Both the position numbers and the translations under genes were made by a program. Below, piece by piece: positions 7,452 to 14,728 of a stretch of DNA of 64,000 nt. The notes beneath the pieces were generated by a model that saw only the letters and a list, made by a program, of their open reading frames with translations, was not told the DNA's origin and did no database searches. The DNA is taken from assembly GCF_022430525.1 (NCBI RefSeq), contig NZ_CP092519.1, positions 1,118,454 to 1,182,453 of the forward strand, written 5' to 3'. The DNA comes from Cetobacterium somerae (GTDB lineage Bacteria > Fusobacteriota > Fusobacteriia > Fusobacteriales > Fusobacteriaceae). Within the stretch, counting starts at the first letter, position 1. The number at the start of each line of letters is the position of its first letter.

Positions 7452-8156
7452 TTAGCATAAACTCTTTTTAGAATCCATCTTAGTCGCCAAGTATAAAAAT
7501 GGTGTATCCATAGCTGCAACTATCCATTTTAATATATATGTACTTAAAAATATCTCAAACATAACTTCAAAAGAGAAAATCCCTGTGAAGGCTAAAGTTG
7601 TAAATAAAATATTATCCACTAACTGACTTACCATAGTACTTCCATTATTTCTAATCCATAGATGCTTTGGAAACTTCTCTTTTAAAATCTTATACAGATA
7701 TATATCTACATGCTGAGATATTGCATACGAAACTAATCCAACTATCATAAATCTTGGGAATAATCCAAAAATCGATTTTAGATTACTATGCATCTCTAGT
7801 CCGTCTGCTTCTGGAGTAAACATCAGTGCAAAGTTTATCATAAATGCTATAACTATATTAGTAAAAAATCCTATCCAAATAGCTTTCTTAGCCTCTTTTT
7901 CTCCATACTTTTCAGAAAGTATATCTGTAACTAAAAATGCACTAGCATAAGGTATATTTCCTAGTGATGCATGCAAACCAAAAAGTTTAACTAAAACCAT
8001 TACCTCAACACTTGCTATAAACATAGATATTGGAATCCAAATAAAAAGTCCTGTTTTTCCAAAACATTTATAAGCACCTAAAACAATAATAAAACTTAAA
8101 AACAGTTTTATTATCCATAACATCTCATTTTGTAATAACATTCCATTCATCATCAT
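7452..8156 (-). CDS. yhhQ: Queuosine-precursor transporter, YhhQ/VUT family
   Basis: An integral membrane protein of 234 residues with about six membrane segments. Family hallmarks are NIPYASAFLVTDILSEKYG (around residue 67) and the later NNGSTMVSQLVDNILFTTL motif (about residue 170). YhhQ proteins import queuosine precursors (preQ0, preQ1 or queuine, depending on the member). It starts at the end of the nucleoside hydrolase gene, whose last codons contain its AAAGGGG RBS, so the two are co-translated. The shared leader carries a preQ1-I-like aptamer. Import for queuosine salvage is therefore the likely role; the exact substrate is not determined. Confidence 0.9.
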   Translation of the reverse strand: MMMNGMLLQNEMLWIIKLFLSFIIVLGAYKCFGKTGLFIWIPISMFIASVEVMVLVKLFGLHASLGNIPYASAFLVTDILSEKYGEKEAKKAIWIGFFTNIVIAFMINFALMFTPEADGLEMHSNLKSIFGLFPRFMIVGLVSYAISQHVDIYLYKILKEKFPKHLWIRNNGSTMVSQLVDNILFTTLAFTGIFSFEVMFEIFLSTYILKWIVAAMDTPFLYLATKMDSKKSLC

Positions 8157-8157
8157 A

Positions 8158-9123
8158 TTAATACCCCTTTAACACTATTTCGTTATCTTTTTTATTTTCA
8201 GGAAAAATTCTATGAAAGAAAAACTCAAAGAATCTTTTCTCATCCACCTCTGTATTTATAAATACATTTGGTGTTTTTCTATAAAAATCTCCAATATCTA
8301 TTAACGTCTGTCCAATGGCTCTTCCATTTTCAACACATTCTAAGTGAGTTAAAACTCCACTACATAGACTTGGCTCTATAAAATAAGCTACTGCTAAAGG
8401 ATCGTTTATTACACAACCTAAAGTTCTTTCTTGCATCCAATGAAAATCAACATAAAATCCTGTTATATTATAAATAAAATCAGCTATTTCATTTTTCATC
8501 TGCTTTAAATACTCTCTATAGTTTAGTGTTAAAACTATTTTTCTAGTTACATCTAGTGGAATAAGCTCTATTGGCTTATCTACATTTTCAAAAACAATAT
8601 TTACTGATTCTGGATCTACCCAGTAGTTAAATTCAGCTACTTGAGAACAATTCCCGTTGGTTCTAAAAGCACCTCCCATAGAAACAATTCTTTCAGCTCT
8701 TTTTAAAATCTCTTTTTCCCTCTCCACAGCCTTTGCTAAATTTGTCATTGGACCTAATGCTATGATAGATATATCATCATTCTCTTTTAAAGTTTTAATA
8801 AGATAATCCACAGCTCCTAATTTAATAGCATCTTTTGGAATGACAACTTCTGGTAAAACATCTCCAACTCCGTCGTCTCCATGGGTATCTTGAGCTGTTA
8901 CTAAATCTCTTTTAATCGGATTATTATCTCCTAAGAAAATAGGAATATCCTCTCTTTTTAGTAACTTTAAAACTCGATAAGCATTAACTCCTCCAATCTC
9001 CACTGGAACATTTCCAGCACAAATAGTAATTCCAATAACATCTAGCTCTGGTGATTTCAGTGCTAAAATCAGCGCCAGTGAATCATCAATTCCTGGATCA
9101 CAATCAATAATTATTCTTTTCAT
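8158..9123 (-). CDS. Nucleoside hydrolase (IunH family), probable queuosine hydrolase
   Basis: This 321-residue enzyme has the calcium-binding N terminus of nucleoside hydrolases (IIIDCDPGIDDSLAL) plus the FNYWVDPES and NDPLA segments, and would split a ribonucleoside into base and ribose. I place the start at ATG 9121-9123 (MKRIIID), preceded by GGGAGAGG. The longer in-frame ATG at 9214-9216 falls inside the leader aptamer and is unlikely. QueK, the queuosine hydrolase described in Clostridioides difficile, belongs to this family and neighbours YhhQ; the same pairing and the preQ1-like leader here make that function a good inference. A general inosine/uridine hydrolase remains possible. Confidence 0.9.
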   Translation of the reverse strand: MKRIIIDCDPGIDDSLALILALKSPELDVIGITICAGNVPVEIGGVNAYRVLKLLKREDIPIFLGDNNPIKRDLVTAQDTHGDDGVGDVLPEVVIPKDAIKLGAVDYLIKTLKENDDISIIALGPMTNLAKAVEREKEILKRAERIVSMGGAFRTNGNCSQVAEFNYWVDPESVNIVFENVDKPIELIPLDVTRKIVLTLNYREYLKQMKNEIADFIYNITGFYVDFHWMQERTLGCVINDPLAVAYFIEPSLCSGVLTHLECVENGRAIGQTLIDIGDFYRKTPNVFINTEVDEKRFFEFFFHRIFPENKKDNEIVLKGY

Positions 9124-9153
9124 AACCTCTCCCTTTCTGGGATCCACACAAAC

Positions 9154-9182
9154 AAAAAAGGCTAGAATAAACCTAGCCCCTT
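9154..9182 (-). terminator. Terminator hairpin in the leader of the queuosine-salvage operon
   Basis: Minus strand GGGGCTAG / CTAGCC stem followed by six T residues, placed between the aptamer and the coding region. It begins two bases after the aptamer's 3' pseudoknot strand, the usual geometry for a transcription-terminating riboswitch. Confidence 0.75.
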
Positions 9183-9184
9183 GC

Positions 9185-9218
9185 TGGTTTTTTTTACAGA
9201 TGGATCTCCCAAACATCT
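9185..9218 (-). promoter_or_regulatory. Probable preQ1-I riboswitch aptamer
   Basis: Minus strand 5' to 3': AGATG (P1, 9214-9218), UU, UGG (9209-9211), a loop ending in C, CATCT (P1', 9198-9202), GU, eight A residues, then CCA (9185-9187) that can pair with UGG to form the P2 pseudoknot. The size (34 nt), five-bp P1, two U residues after P1, a C just before P1' (where the ligand-pairing C sits) and the A-rich tail ending in the P2 strand all match the class I preQ1 fold. It precedes a nucleoside hydrolase and a queuosine-precursor transporter, and a terminator follows at once. Loop bases differ from the commonest consensus, so ligand identity is inferred. Confidence 0.72.
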
Positions 9219-9235
9219 TTTTTTATAAATTTAAT

Positions 9236-9272
9236 TCTAAAAGAGTATATCATCTCTTTTAGATTTTTTCAA
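9236..9272 (-). promoter_or_regulatory. Promoter with overlapping palindrome upstream of the riboswitch
   Basis: Minus strand TTGAAA (9267-9272), 17-base spacer, TATACT (9244-9249). A perfect 10-bp inverted repeat, TCTAAAAGAG / CTCTTTTAGA (9236-9245 and 9254-9263), straddles the -10 box. It may be an operator, or it may be the terminator of the preceding 9283-9594 gene, although its T-run is on the wrong side for that gene. Confidence 0.6.
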
Positions 9273-9282
9273 CTAAATCTGA

Positions 9283-9594
9283 TTACAGCTTTATAATATA
9301 AAACTTCACTCCATTTATTACAATAGTATCCTCTTTTTTCTTCCCAATCTTATCGAACTTACTGTGAGTATATCTTCTCACTAATTTAGCTGGATAATCT
9401 TTTGAAGTTTTAATAGAGATTAACTCAATTGTACTTAAAAGCTCCACTCTATCACTTGAAACTAAATAATCATCTGCACCATAAGAAAATAAAACTCCTT
9501 TATAATAACCATCTGGTTTTATCATCTTAAAATTAAAATTCTTTCCTGTTTGTTTTACTATGTACTGCCCTAAAGCAGATATTTTTTCCTTCAT
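9283..9594 (-). CDS. Hypothetical protein, 103 residues
   Basis: I do not recognise this small basic protein. It has no signal peptide. It looks like an all-beta barrel or SH3-like fold after a short N-terminal helix (GYYKGVLFSYGADDYLV, then VELLSTIELISIK, then DTIVINGVKFYIIKL). It follows the CuA-type protein gene by 19 bases on the same strand with a GAGGTAAGAA RBS, so the two are probably co-transcribed. A role linked to copper is possible from position only. Confidence 0.65.
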   Translation of the reverse strand: MKEKISALGQYIVKQTGKNFNFKMIKPDGYYKGVLFSYGADDYLVSSDRVELLSTIELISIKTSKDYPAKLVRRYTHSKFDKIGKKKEDTIVINGVKFYIIKL

Positions 9595-9613
9595 TTCTTA
9601 CCTCTTTTATTTC

Positions 9614-9940
9614 TTATTCTACTTTTATCTTTAAAAGCATTTTTTTGTGTCCTGATCCACAAGGTAATGTACATTTAGCAGTATATTCTCCAACCTCTTT
9701 TGGTGTTATCTCCACTGTTTGGGCTTTTCCAGGAGATGCTTCTAAGTTAAACCCTAAGTCTCTTGATCCTAAACCATGATCTCCCTCTTTGCTTATCAAA
9801 GTTAATTTCACAGGTTCATCTTTTTTTAAAACAATCTCTTTTGGTTCATAACCCCAATTATACGCAGTTATATCAATCTCTTTTCCCAAAAGTGTCGCTG
9901 ATAAAAATGTACATAATCCTAAAATTTTAAAAATTTTCAT
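9614..9940 (-). CDS. Secreted CuA-type cupredoxin
   Basis: A 108-residue protein with a signal peptide (MKIFKILGLCTFLSATLLG) and a single cupredoxin domain. Near its end is CTLPCGSGHKKM, which fits C-x3-C-x3-H-x2-M, the ligand pattern of the binuclear CuA centre of cytochrome oxidase subunit II and N2O reductase. An upstream histidine in EGDHGLG supplies the expected second His ligand. There is no oxidase, NosZ or membrane anchor here, so this is a free-standing periplasmic copper protein: an electron carrier, a copper store or a chaperone. The downstream 103-residue gene shares the transcript. Confidence 0.82.
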   Translation of the reverse strand: MKIFKILGLCTFLSATLLGKEIDITAYNWGYEPKEIVLKKDEPVKLTLISKEGDHGLGSRDLGFNLEASPGKAQTVEITPKEVGEYTAKCTLPCGSGHKKMLLKIKVE

Positions 9941-9983
9941 AATCTACCTCCTAAACTTAAAATAAGTTAAAAGGTATTACCAA

Positions 9984-10358
9984 CTAAATCTCTTTTTTCA
10001 TTTTTTCGCAGAATTTTTTTGCTTTTAAACTGCTTTCATCTATATCTAACTCTATTTTTTTTATAGAAGTATCCTCTTCAGGTAAATGAGTTAAAATAAA
10101 ATACCCCAATCCTCTATTTTGATACTTGGGACAAATAAAAAGTTTTTCAACTTTAAAAGTTCCTACTTCACTTTGTGATTTTAAAAATATAGCTCCTATT
10201 ATCTCATTTTCTAAAAATATAACTTTTCCAACACTATTTTCTGTTATATTTTTAAACTCTTCGTAACTCTCTTTTTTTAAACTTTTTCTAAATGCATTTC
10301 TATTTATATTCCAAAGAGCATTGCAATCACTTGCTTTAAAATCTTTAATCTCTACCAT
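9984..10358 (-). CDS. GNAT-family N-acetyltransferase
   Basis: A 124-residue acetyltransferase fold: VEIKDFKASDCNALWNINR at the start, then EVGTFKVEKLFICPKYQNRG with the acetyl-CoA pyrophosphate-binding loop QNRGLGYFIL (Q/R-x-x-G-x-G/A), and a C-terminal helix. It is a little shorter than usual because the last strands are trimmed. The substrate cannot be told. It lies 11 bases downstream of the large GGDEF-EAL gene and 43 bases upstream of the CuA gene, all on the minus strand. Confidence 0.82.
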   Translation of the reverse strand: MVEIKDFKASDCNALWNINRNAFRKSLKKESYEEFKNITENSVGKVIFLENEIIGAIFLKSQSEVGTFKVEKLFICPKYQNRGLGYFILTHLPEEDTSIKKIELDIDESSLKAKKFCEKMKKEI

Positions 10359-10369
10359 TTTCTCTCCTC

Positions 10370-13141
10370 CTAAATATTTTTTAGTTCCTTTTGTGGTCTT
10401 CCAAAATAATACCCTTGCCCATAACTAACTCCAATATCTTTTAAAAATTCAAACTGTACTTTTTCTTCTATTCCTTCTGCTACAACTTTAAGTTTTAAAC
10501 TCTTTATCATATTTGTTAGTCCTAAATATACATTTTTTCCTTTCTCGCTCTCTCCATTAATGCTAGAAATTAGTGATTTATCAAACTTTACAACATCTAT
10601 CGGTAGTGTTGTTAAAAGTCCTACAGTAGAGTATCCCGCTGTAAAATCATCTATAGAAAGATATATTCCCTTCTCTCTAAATTTATTTAATTTTGTTATA
10701 ACATCCTCTGCATCTTTTAAAAATGTACTTTCTGTTATTTCTATCTCTAAATTTTTTCCACTTAAAGAGTATTTTTTTAAAAGATTTAATATAACTTCTA
10801 CAACCTCTTTTCTTTTAAGAGTTTCTACAGACATATTAAAAGACATTCTAAAATCTTTATCTACAACACCATCTTCTATAAGTTGTTTTGTCTTCTTTAT
10901 TGCCTTTTCAGCAATTTTATAATCAACTTTATAGATTATTCCTAAGTTTTCAGCTATTGGTATAAATTCACTTGGATAAATCTCTCCTAGTAAATTATTA
11001 TTCCATCTTGTTAAAGCTTCCGCACCTATTACTTCTCCATTTTTCAACTCATATTTCTTTTGGAATACTGGATAAAACTCTGTATTTATTGATTTATTAA
11101 TTAAATTTTCGATTATTTTTTTTCTTTTTTTAGTTTTTATAAATTCATAAGTTGCTTCTTGTGACCACTTTTCTTCACTTTTTTTTGCTGAATACATAGC
11201 TAAATCTGCATACTTAAAAGCATACTCCATTGAATTTTTCTCTTTTTTTAAATAATATCCTAAACTAAAAGAAATATTATACTTTTTCATTAAATTTGAA
11301 TTTTTAAAAAGAGATTCTAATTTTTCTACTTTTAATTTTACATCTGTTGTATAACAAGAAAATATGTAAAATTCATCACCTGATATTCTAAAAATATAAT
11401 CATTAGCAAAAACTTCTTTTAAAAGTTTTCCAGCTTCCACTAACACCTTGTCACCGTAATCATGTCCATAAGTATCATTTAATAGTTTAAAATTATTTAA
11501 ATCCATTAAAAAAGTACAACCACTTATATCACTATTATTTTTACAAAATTCATTATAAACTCTTCTACTATATAAACCTGTTAATTCATCTTTTAGTAGT
11601 TCTTTATTTTTTCTTTTATGTATTAAAACTTTAAAGGTTTGATAAGCTACCAGTAACATTAGAGCTACACAACTAAGAATAACTACTGCAACTAGTTCTT
11701 TATGTCGCTCTTGCTGATGAAGAATCTCTCTTTTTTTATTTAACTCTGACACTTTAAGAATATCTTTCAAATCTACCATTTCTAATATAGCTTTATTTAA
11801 AATATTTTTTAATATTTCTCTGTCTTTATTTAAAGCTAAGTTTATAGGTACATTTTCAAGAATTTTTATATTATATCTATTTTTATCATATATGTCTGAA
11901 TTTAAAGATAAAACTGCAGTTAATTTATTATTTTTTAAATCTGATAACATTTTATCTCCATTTAAGTAAGCTTTTATATCGCTTTTTAAAAAATGATCTT
12001 TAGCTACACTTTCTTCTATTGAATTTTTTATAACACCAACTGTTTTTTTATTAGATAAGTTTTTGAAATTTTCTATTTGATAGACATTTAAGTCATAAAT
12101 TTTTTTAGTAAATATAAACGTCTGCTCTCTTTCAGCTGTTTTTGAAAGAGTTAAAACATCTATTTCACCTTTATTAAACTCTTCATAAATATTAGCCCAC
12201 TCAATTTTTTCACCATTTTCTTTTTGAGTTATATTAATATTTAACCTTCTAAATAAACAACCTAGTAAGTCTGGAAGAACTCCTACAAATTTTTTATTCA
12301 TAGATGAATAATTACTAACATTTTCAATATTTCCATAGGAAATTTTTAAAGGTTCTAAATTTTTTAGATATTCACTTTCTTCATCTGTTAAAGAATTTAG
12401 AAATTTATTTTTAAATAAATATTCCCTTCTTTTTTTTAACCAGTTCTCTATCTTTTTATTATACTTTTCATCTAAAGCATTATTTATTATACCACTTAAA
12501 TTTTCATACTCTTTTCTAATTCCAATTGTAGTTTCAGGAAGTTTACCCACATTTAATTTATTAGATTCACCTATTGTACTCAGATTTGTTTTGGCAAAGT
12601 ACTTAGGATTCTCCATATCTAGTTCATCAATTTTAATAACTTTCATATCTAGTTCATTTTTTAGTTTAAATCTTTCTAAAAATTCTTCATAGACACTATT
12701 TTTAGTTACATAAACCTCTACTCCATTTAAATCCTCTGGAGCATTTAAATTCTTATCTTTTGAAACAACAACTAGTTCCTCATCGAAAATTTTATTTGTA
12801 AATATTGTAAAATTACCTCTACTGTCAGTTTTAGATAATAAACCTAGAATATCAATTTTTTCATCTTGGAATTCACGATATATAGTATCCCAATTTCCTT
12901 TTCTTAATTTTATATTAAGCTGTAAATAATTTCCTAATAGCTCCTCTAAAATATCATTTAATGATTCATTATCTATTTTATCATTTGCAAAATAGTTAGT
13001 TTTTATCCCTAAAACTAACTGCTTTTCTCTCAACTCTTGAAGATATTCTTTCTCCTTTTGGTTTTTAGGAATATATATATCCATCGAAATTATAAATTTA
13101 AAACTTAAAAAGAAAACCAAAAGTATTCTTTTTATACCCAT
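10370..13141 (-). CDS. Membrane receptor with two SBP_bac_3-like domains, GGDEF and EAL domains
   Basis: A 923-residue c-di-GMP signalling protein. After a signal sequence (about residues 1-20) come two tandem periplasmic binding-protein-3-like domains (about 25-240 and 255-470; EKIDILGLLSKT- and GEIDVLTLSKTAEREQTF-type segments). A membrane helix follows (VAVVILSCVALMLLVAYQTF, about 480), then GGDEF (active loop RISGDEFYIF, with SGDEF) and EAL (VIGAEALTRW, FNMSVETL, IEITEST, SIDDFTAGYST, KFDKSL, AEGIEE, YGQGYYFGRP). The EAL metal ligands and catalytic glutamates look present, and the SGDEF loop is usually active, so it could make or break c-di-GMP. The ligand may be an amino acid or similar small molecule. 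Confidence 0.92.
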   Translation of the reverse strand: MGIKRILLVFFLSFKFIISMDIYIPKNQKEKEYLQELREKQLVLGIKTNYFANDKIDNESLNDILEELLGNYLQLNIKLRKGNWDTIYREFQDEKIDILGLLSKTDSRGNFTIFTNKIFDEELVVVSKDKNLNAPEDLNGVEVYVTKNSVYEEFLERFKLKNELDMKVIKIDELDMENPKYFAKTNLSTIGESNKLNVGKLPETTIGIRKEYENLSGIINNALDEKYNKKIENWLKKRREYLFKNKFLNSLTDEESEYLKNLEPLKISYGNIENVSNYSSMNKKFVGVLPDLLGCLFRRLNINITQKENGEKIEWANIYEEFNKGEIDVLTLSKTAEREQTFIFTKKIYDLNVYQIENFKNLSNKKTVGVIKNSIEESVAKDHFLKSDIKAYLNGDKMLSDLKNNKLTAVLSLNSDIYDKNRYNIKILENVPINLALNKDREILKNILNKAILEMVDLKDILKVSELNKKREILHQQERHKELVAVVILSCVALMLLVAYQTFKVLIHKRKNKELLKDELTGLYSRRVYNEFCKNNSDISGCTFLMDLNNFKLLNDTYGHDYGDKVLVEAGKLLKEVFANDYIFRISGDEFYIFSCYTTDVKLKVEKLESLFKNSNLMKKYNISFSLGYYLKKEKNSMEYAFKYADLAMYSAKKSEEKWSQEATYEFIKTKKRKKIIENLINKSINTEFYPVFQKKYELKNGEVIGAEALTRWNNNLLGEIYPSEFIPIAENLGIIYKVDYKIAEKAIKKTKQLIEDGVVDKDFRMSFNMSVETLKRKEVVEVILNLLKKYSLSGKNLEIEITESTFLKDAEDVITKLNKFREKGIYLSIDDFTAGYSTVGLLTTLPIDVVKFDKSLISSINGESEKGKNVYLGLTNMIKSLKLKVVAEGIEEKVQFEFLKDIGVSYGQGYYFGRPQKELKNI

Positions 13142-13165
13142 TCATCCCCCCTCGAAAATTAGAAG

Positions 13166-13471
13166 TTATAAAATTTTTTCTAAAAACTTTTCAATTTCGC
13201 TTTTTATTTCAGAAATAGAAAAAAATCTTACTTTCTTCATAATTTCTATCCCGCCGTAATATATGATTAAAACAGGCGTTACAAAAACTAAAAATTCTCC
13301 TGACACTTCAGGATTCTTTTTTGTATCTATTGGAAAAAATTTAGAATTTTTATATTCTTTAGAAAGCTCCTCTAACCTAGGGAGCATAGCACCATCCACT
13401 CAACATTTTTTTGTTCCATCATAGATATATACAAATCCAAATTTCTCATTTCTCATATCTTTATAGTTCAT
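13166..13471 (-). pseudogene. Thioredoxin-like gene interrupted by UGA after the cysteine
   Basis: From ATG 13469-13471 (RBS GGGAGGGG) the frame reads MNYKDMRNEKFGFVYIYDG then TKKC, meets TGA at 13400-13402, and continues VDGAMLPRLEELSKEY and FFPIDTKKNPEVSGEF to VTPVLIIYYGG. This is a thioredoxin fold with cis-Pro region V-T-P. The family usually has C-W/S-V-C-K here, so a Trp codon turned stop plus loss of the second Cys is the simplest reading. Readthrough as selenocysteine would give a C-U pair. I see no convincing bacterial SECIS stem at the usual distance, so I call it a pseudogene. The downstream ORF from MDGAML could still be made. Confidence 0.7.
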
Positions 13472-13578
13472 ATTCCCCTCCCTATAAATGATTTTATATC
13501 TTTTATTTAAATTATATCTTGATTTCCATTTTTTTTCTAGGAAAAACTAAAAATTCTTTTCCATTTTTTATTTTTTGG

Positions 13579-13633
13579 TTTTACTTGTCTTTTACCTGTT
13601 TTTTATTTTACCTTTACATACATACCGTATAAT
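13579..13633 (+). promoter_or_regulatory. Promoter and triple direct repeat upstream of the phosphonate operon
   Basis: A -10 box TATAAT lies at 13628-13633, with a weak TTTTAC at 13606-13611 as -35. TTTTAC-led repeats start at 13579 (TTTTACTTGT), 13590 (TTTTACCTGT) and 13606 (TTTTACCTTT). The last copy overlaps the -35 region, so they may be operator sites for the DeoR-type regulator at the operon's end. Confidence 0.55.
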
Positions 13634-13662
13634 ACTATTAAATTGAAAAATGGGGTGATTTT

Positions 13663-14715
13663 ATGACATTTAATAAAAAAATATTAGGTTCATTGGTTTT
13701 AACAACACTTTTAGCTAGTTGTGGTTCTTCTGAAAAACCTGTATCTAAAGAAAATAATAAAACAAAAGAGATTACAGTTTATACAGCTTTAGAAAATGAA
13801 CAGATTCCTGAGTATCTTCAATCTTTTAAAGAGCAATATCCTAACATAAAACTTAATATTGTTAGAGAATCAACAGGTGTTATCGTTTCAAGAGTTTTAG
13901 CTGAAAAGGATAATCCACAGGCTGATGTTGTATGGGGAACTGCTGCTACTGGACTTTTAGTTTTAGATGAAGCTAACCTTTTAAAGGAATACTCTCCTAA
14001 AGACATTGAAAAAATAAATCCAAAATTTAAAGATAATACAGGTAAAGATCCTAAATGGGTTGGAAACAACGCTTGGATGACAGCTATTTCAGTTAACACT
14101 ATTGAAATGAAAAAATTAGGTTTAGAAGAACCTAAAAATTTCTCTGATCTTTTAAAACCTGAATACAAAGGTTTAATCTCTATGCCTAACCCGGCTTCTT
14201 CTGGAACTGGATTTTTAACAGTTTCTGCTTTAGTCCAACTTTTAGGAGAGGAAAAAGCTTGGGAATATATGGCTAGCTTAGATAATAATATGGGTGTTTA
14301 TACTCACTCAGGATCTAAACCTGCTAAAACAGCTGCATCTGGAGAGTATCCAATTGGAATATCTTATGGATATCCTGGAATAAAAATAAAAAATGATGGA
14401 GCTCCAATTAATGTTTATTTTCCTAATGAAGGTTCTGGTTGGGATTCTGAAGCTAATGCTCTTATAAATAAAAAGAATATTAAAGATGAAGCTAAGGTAT
14501 TTTTAGATTGGGCTATCTCTGAAGATGCTATGAAAATGTATGCTAAATCTTACGCTATTGTTTCTAGAGATATCAATGTTGCTCCACCAAAGGGGTTCCC
14601 AGAAAATCCTATCAATCAATTAATCGCCAATGATTTCTCTTGGGCTGCTGCTAATAAAGAGCGTATTTTAACTACTTGGGAAACAAAGTTTGGTTCAAAA
14701 ACTGAAAAAAAATAA
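13663..14715 (+). CDS. ABC transporter substrate-binding lipoprotein, 2-aminoethylphosphonate type
   Basis: A 350-residue periplasmic binding protein with a lipobox (LLASCGSS, Cys at about residue 20). It belongs to the ferric/2-aminoethylphosphonate type II binding-protein group: ITVYTALENEQIPEYL start, ADVVWGTAATGLLVL, then GLISMPNPASSGTGF and YPIGISYGYPG. Because phnX, pbfA-like and phnW genes follow in the same operon, the likely cargo is 2-aminoethylphosphonate rather than iron. It is the first gene after the promoter; RBS GGGGTG. Iron specificity is the main alternative and the sequence alone cannot exclude it. Confidence 0.9.
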   Translation: MTFNKKILGSLVLTTLLASCGSSEKPVSKENNKTKEITVYTALENEQIPEYLQSFKEQYPNIKLNIVRESTGVIVSRVLAEKDNPQADVVWGTAATGLLVLDEANLLKEYSPKDIEKINPKFKDNTGKDPKWVGNNAWMTAISVNTIEMKKLGLEEPKNFSDLLKPEYKGLISMPNPASSGTGFLTVSALVQLLGEEKAWEYMASLDNNMGVYTHSGSKPAKTAASGEYPIGISYGYPGIKIKNDGAPINVYFPNEGSGWDSEANALINKKNIKDEAKVFLDWAISEDAMKMYAKSYAIVSRDINVAPPKGFPENPINQLIANDFSWAAANKERILTTWETKFGSKTEKK

Positions 14716-14728
14716 TAAAGGGGTACTA

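Noticed and set aside
8158-9216. Longer start for the nucleoside hydrolase at ATG 9214-9216
   Set aside because: The extra 31 residues fall in the aptamer and terminator, lack family similarity, and the internal ATG at 9121-9123 has a good RBS right before the DCDPGIDD motif.
2250-13471. In-frame TGA in both the RhuM remnant and the thioredoxin-like gene at positions where Trp is expected: UGA reassigned to Trp
   Set aside because: Long intact genes (dnaG, smc, hcp, rpoD) use TGG for Trp and contain no internal TGA. Two decaying genes are the simpler explanation.
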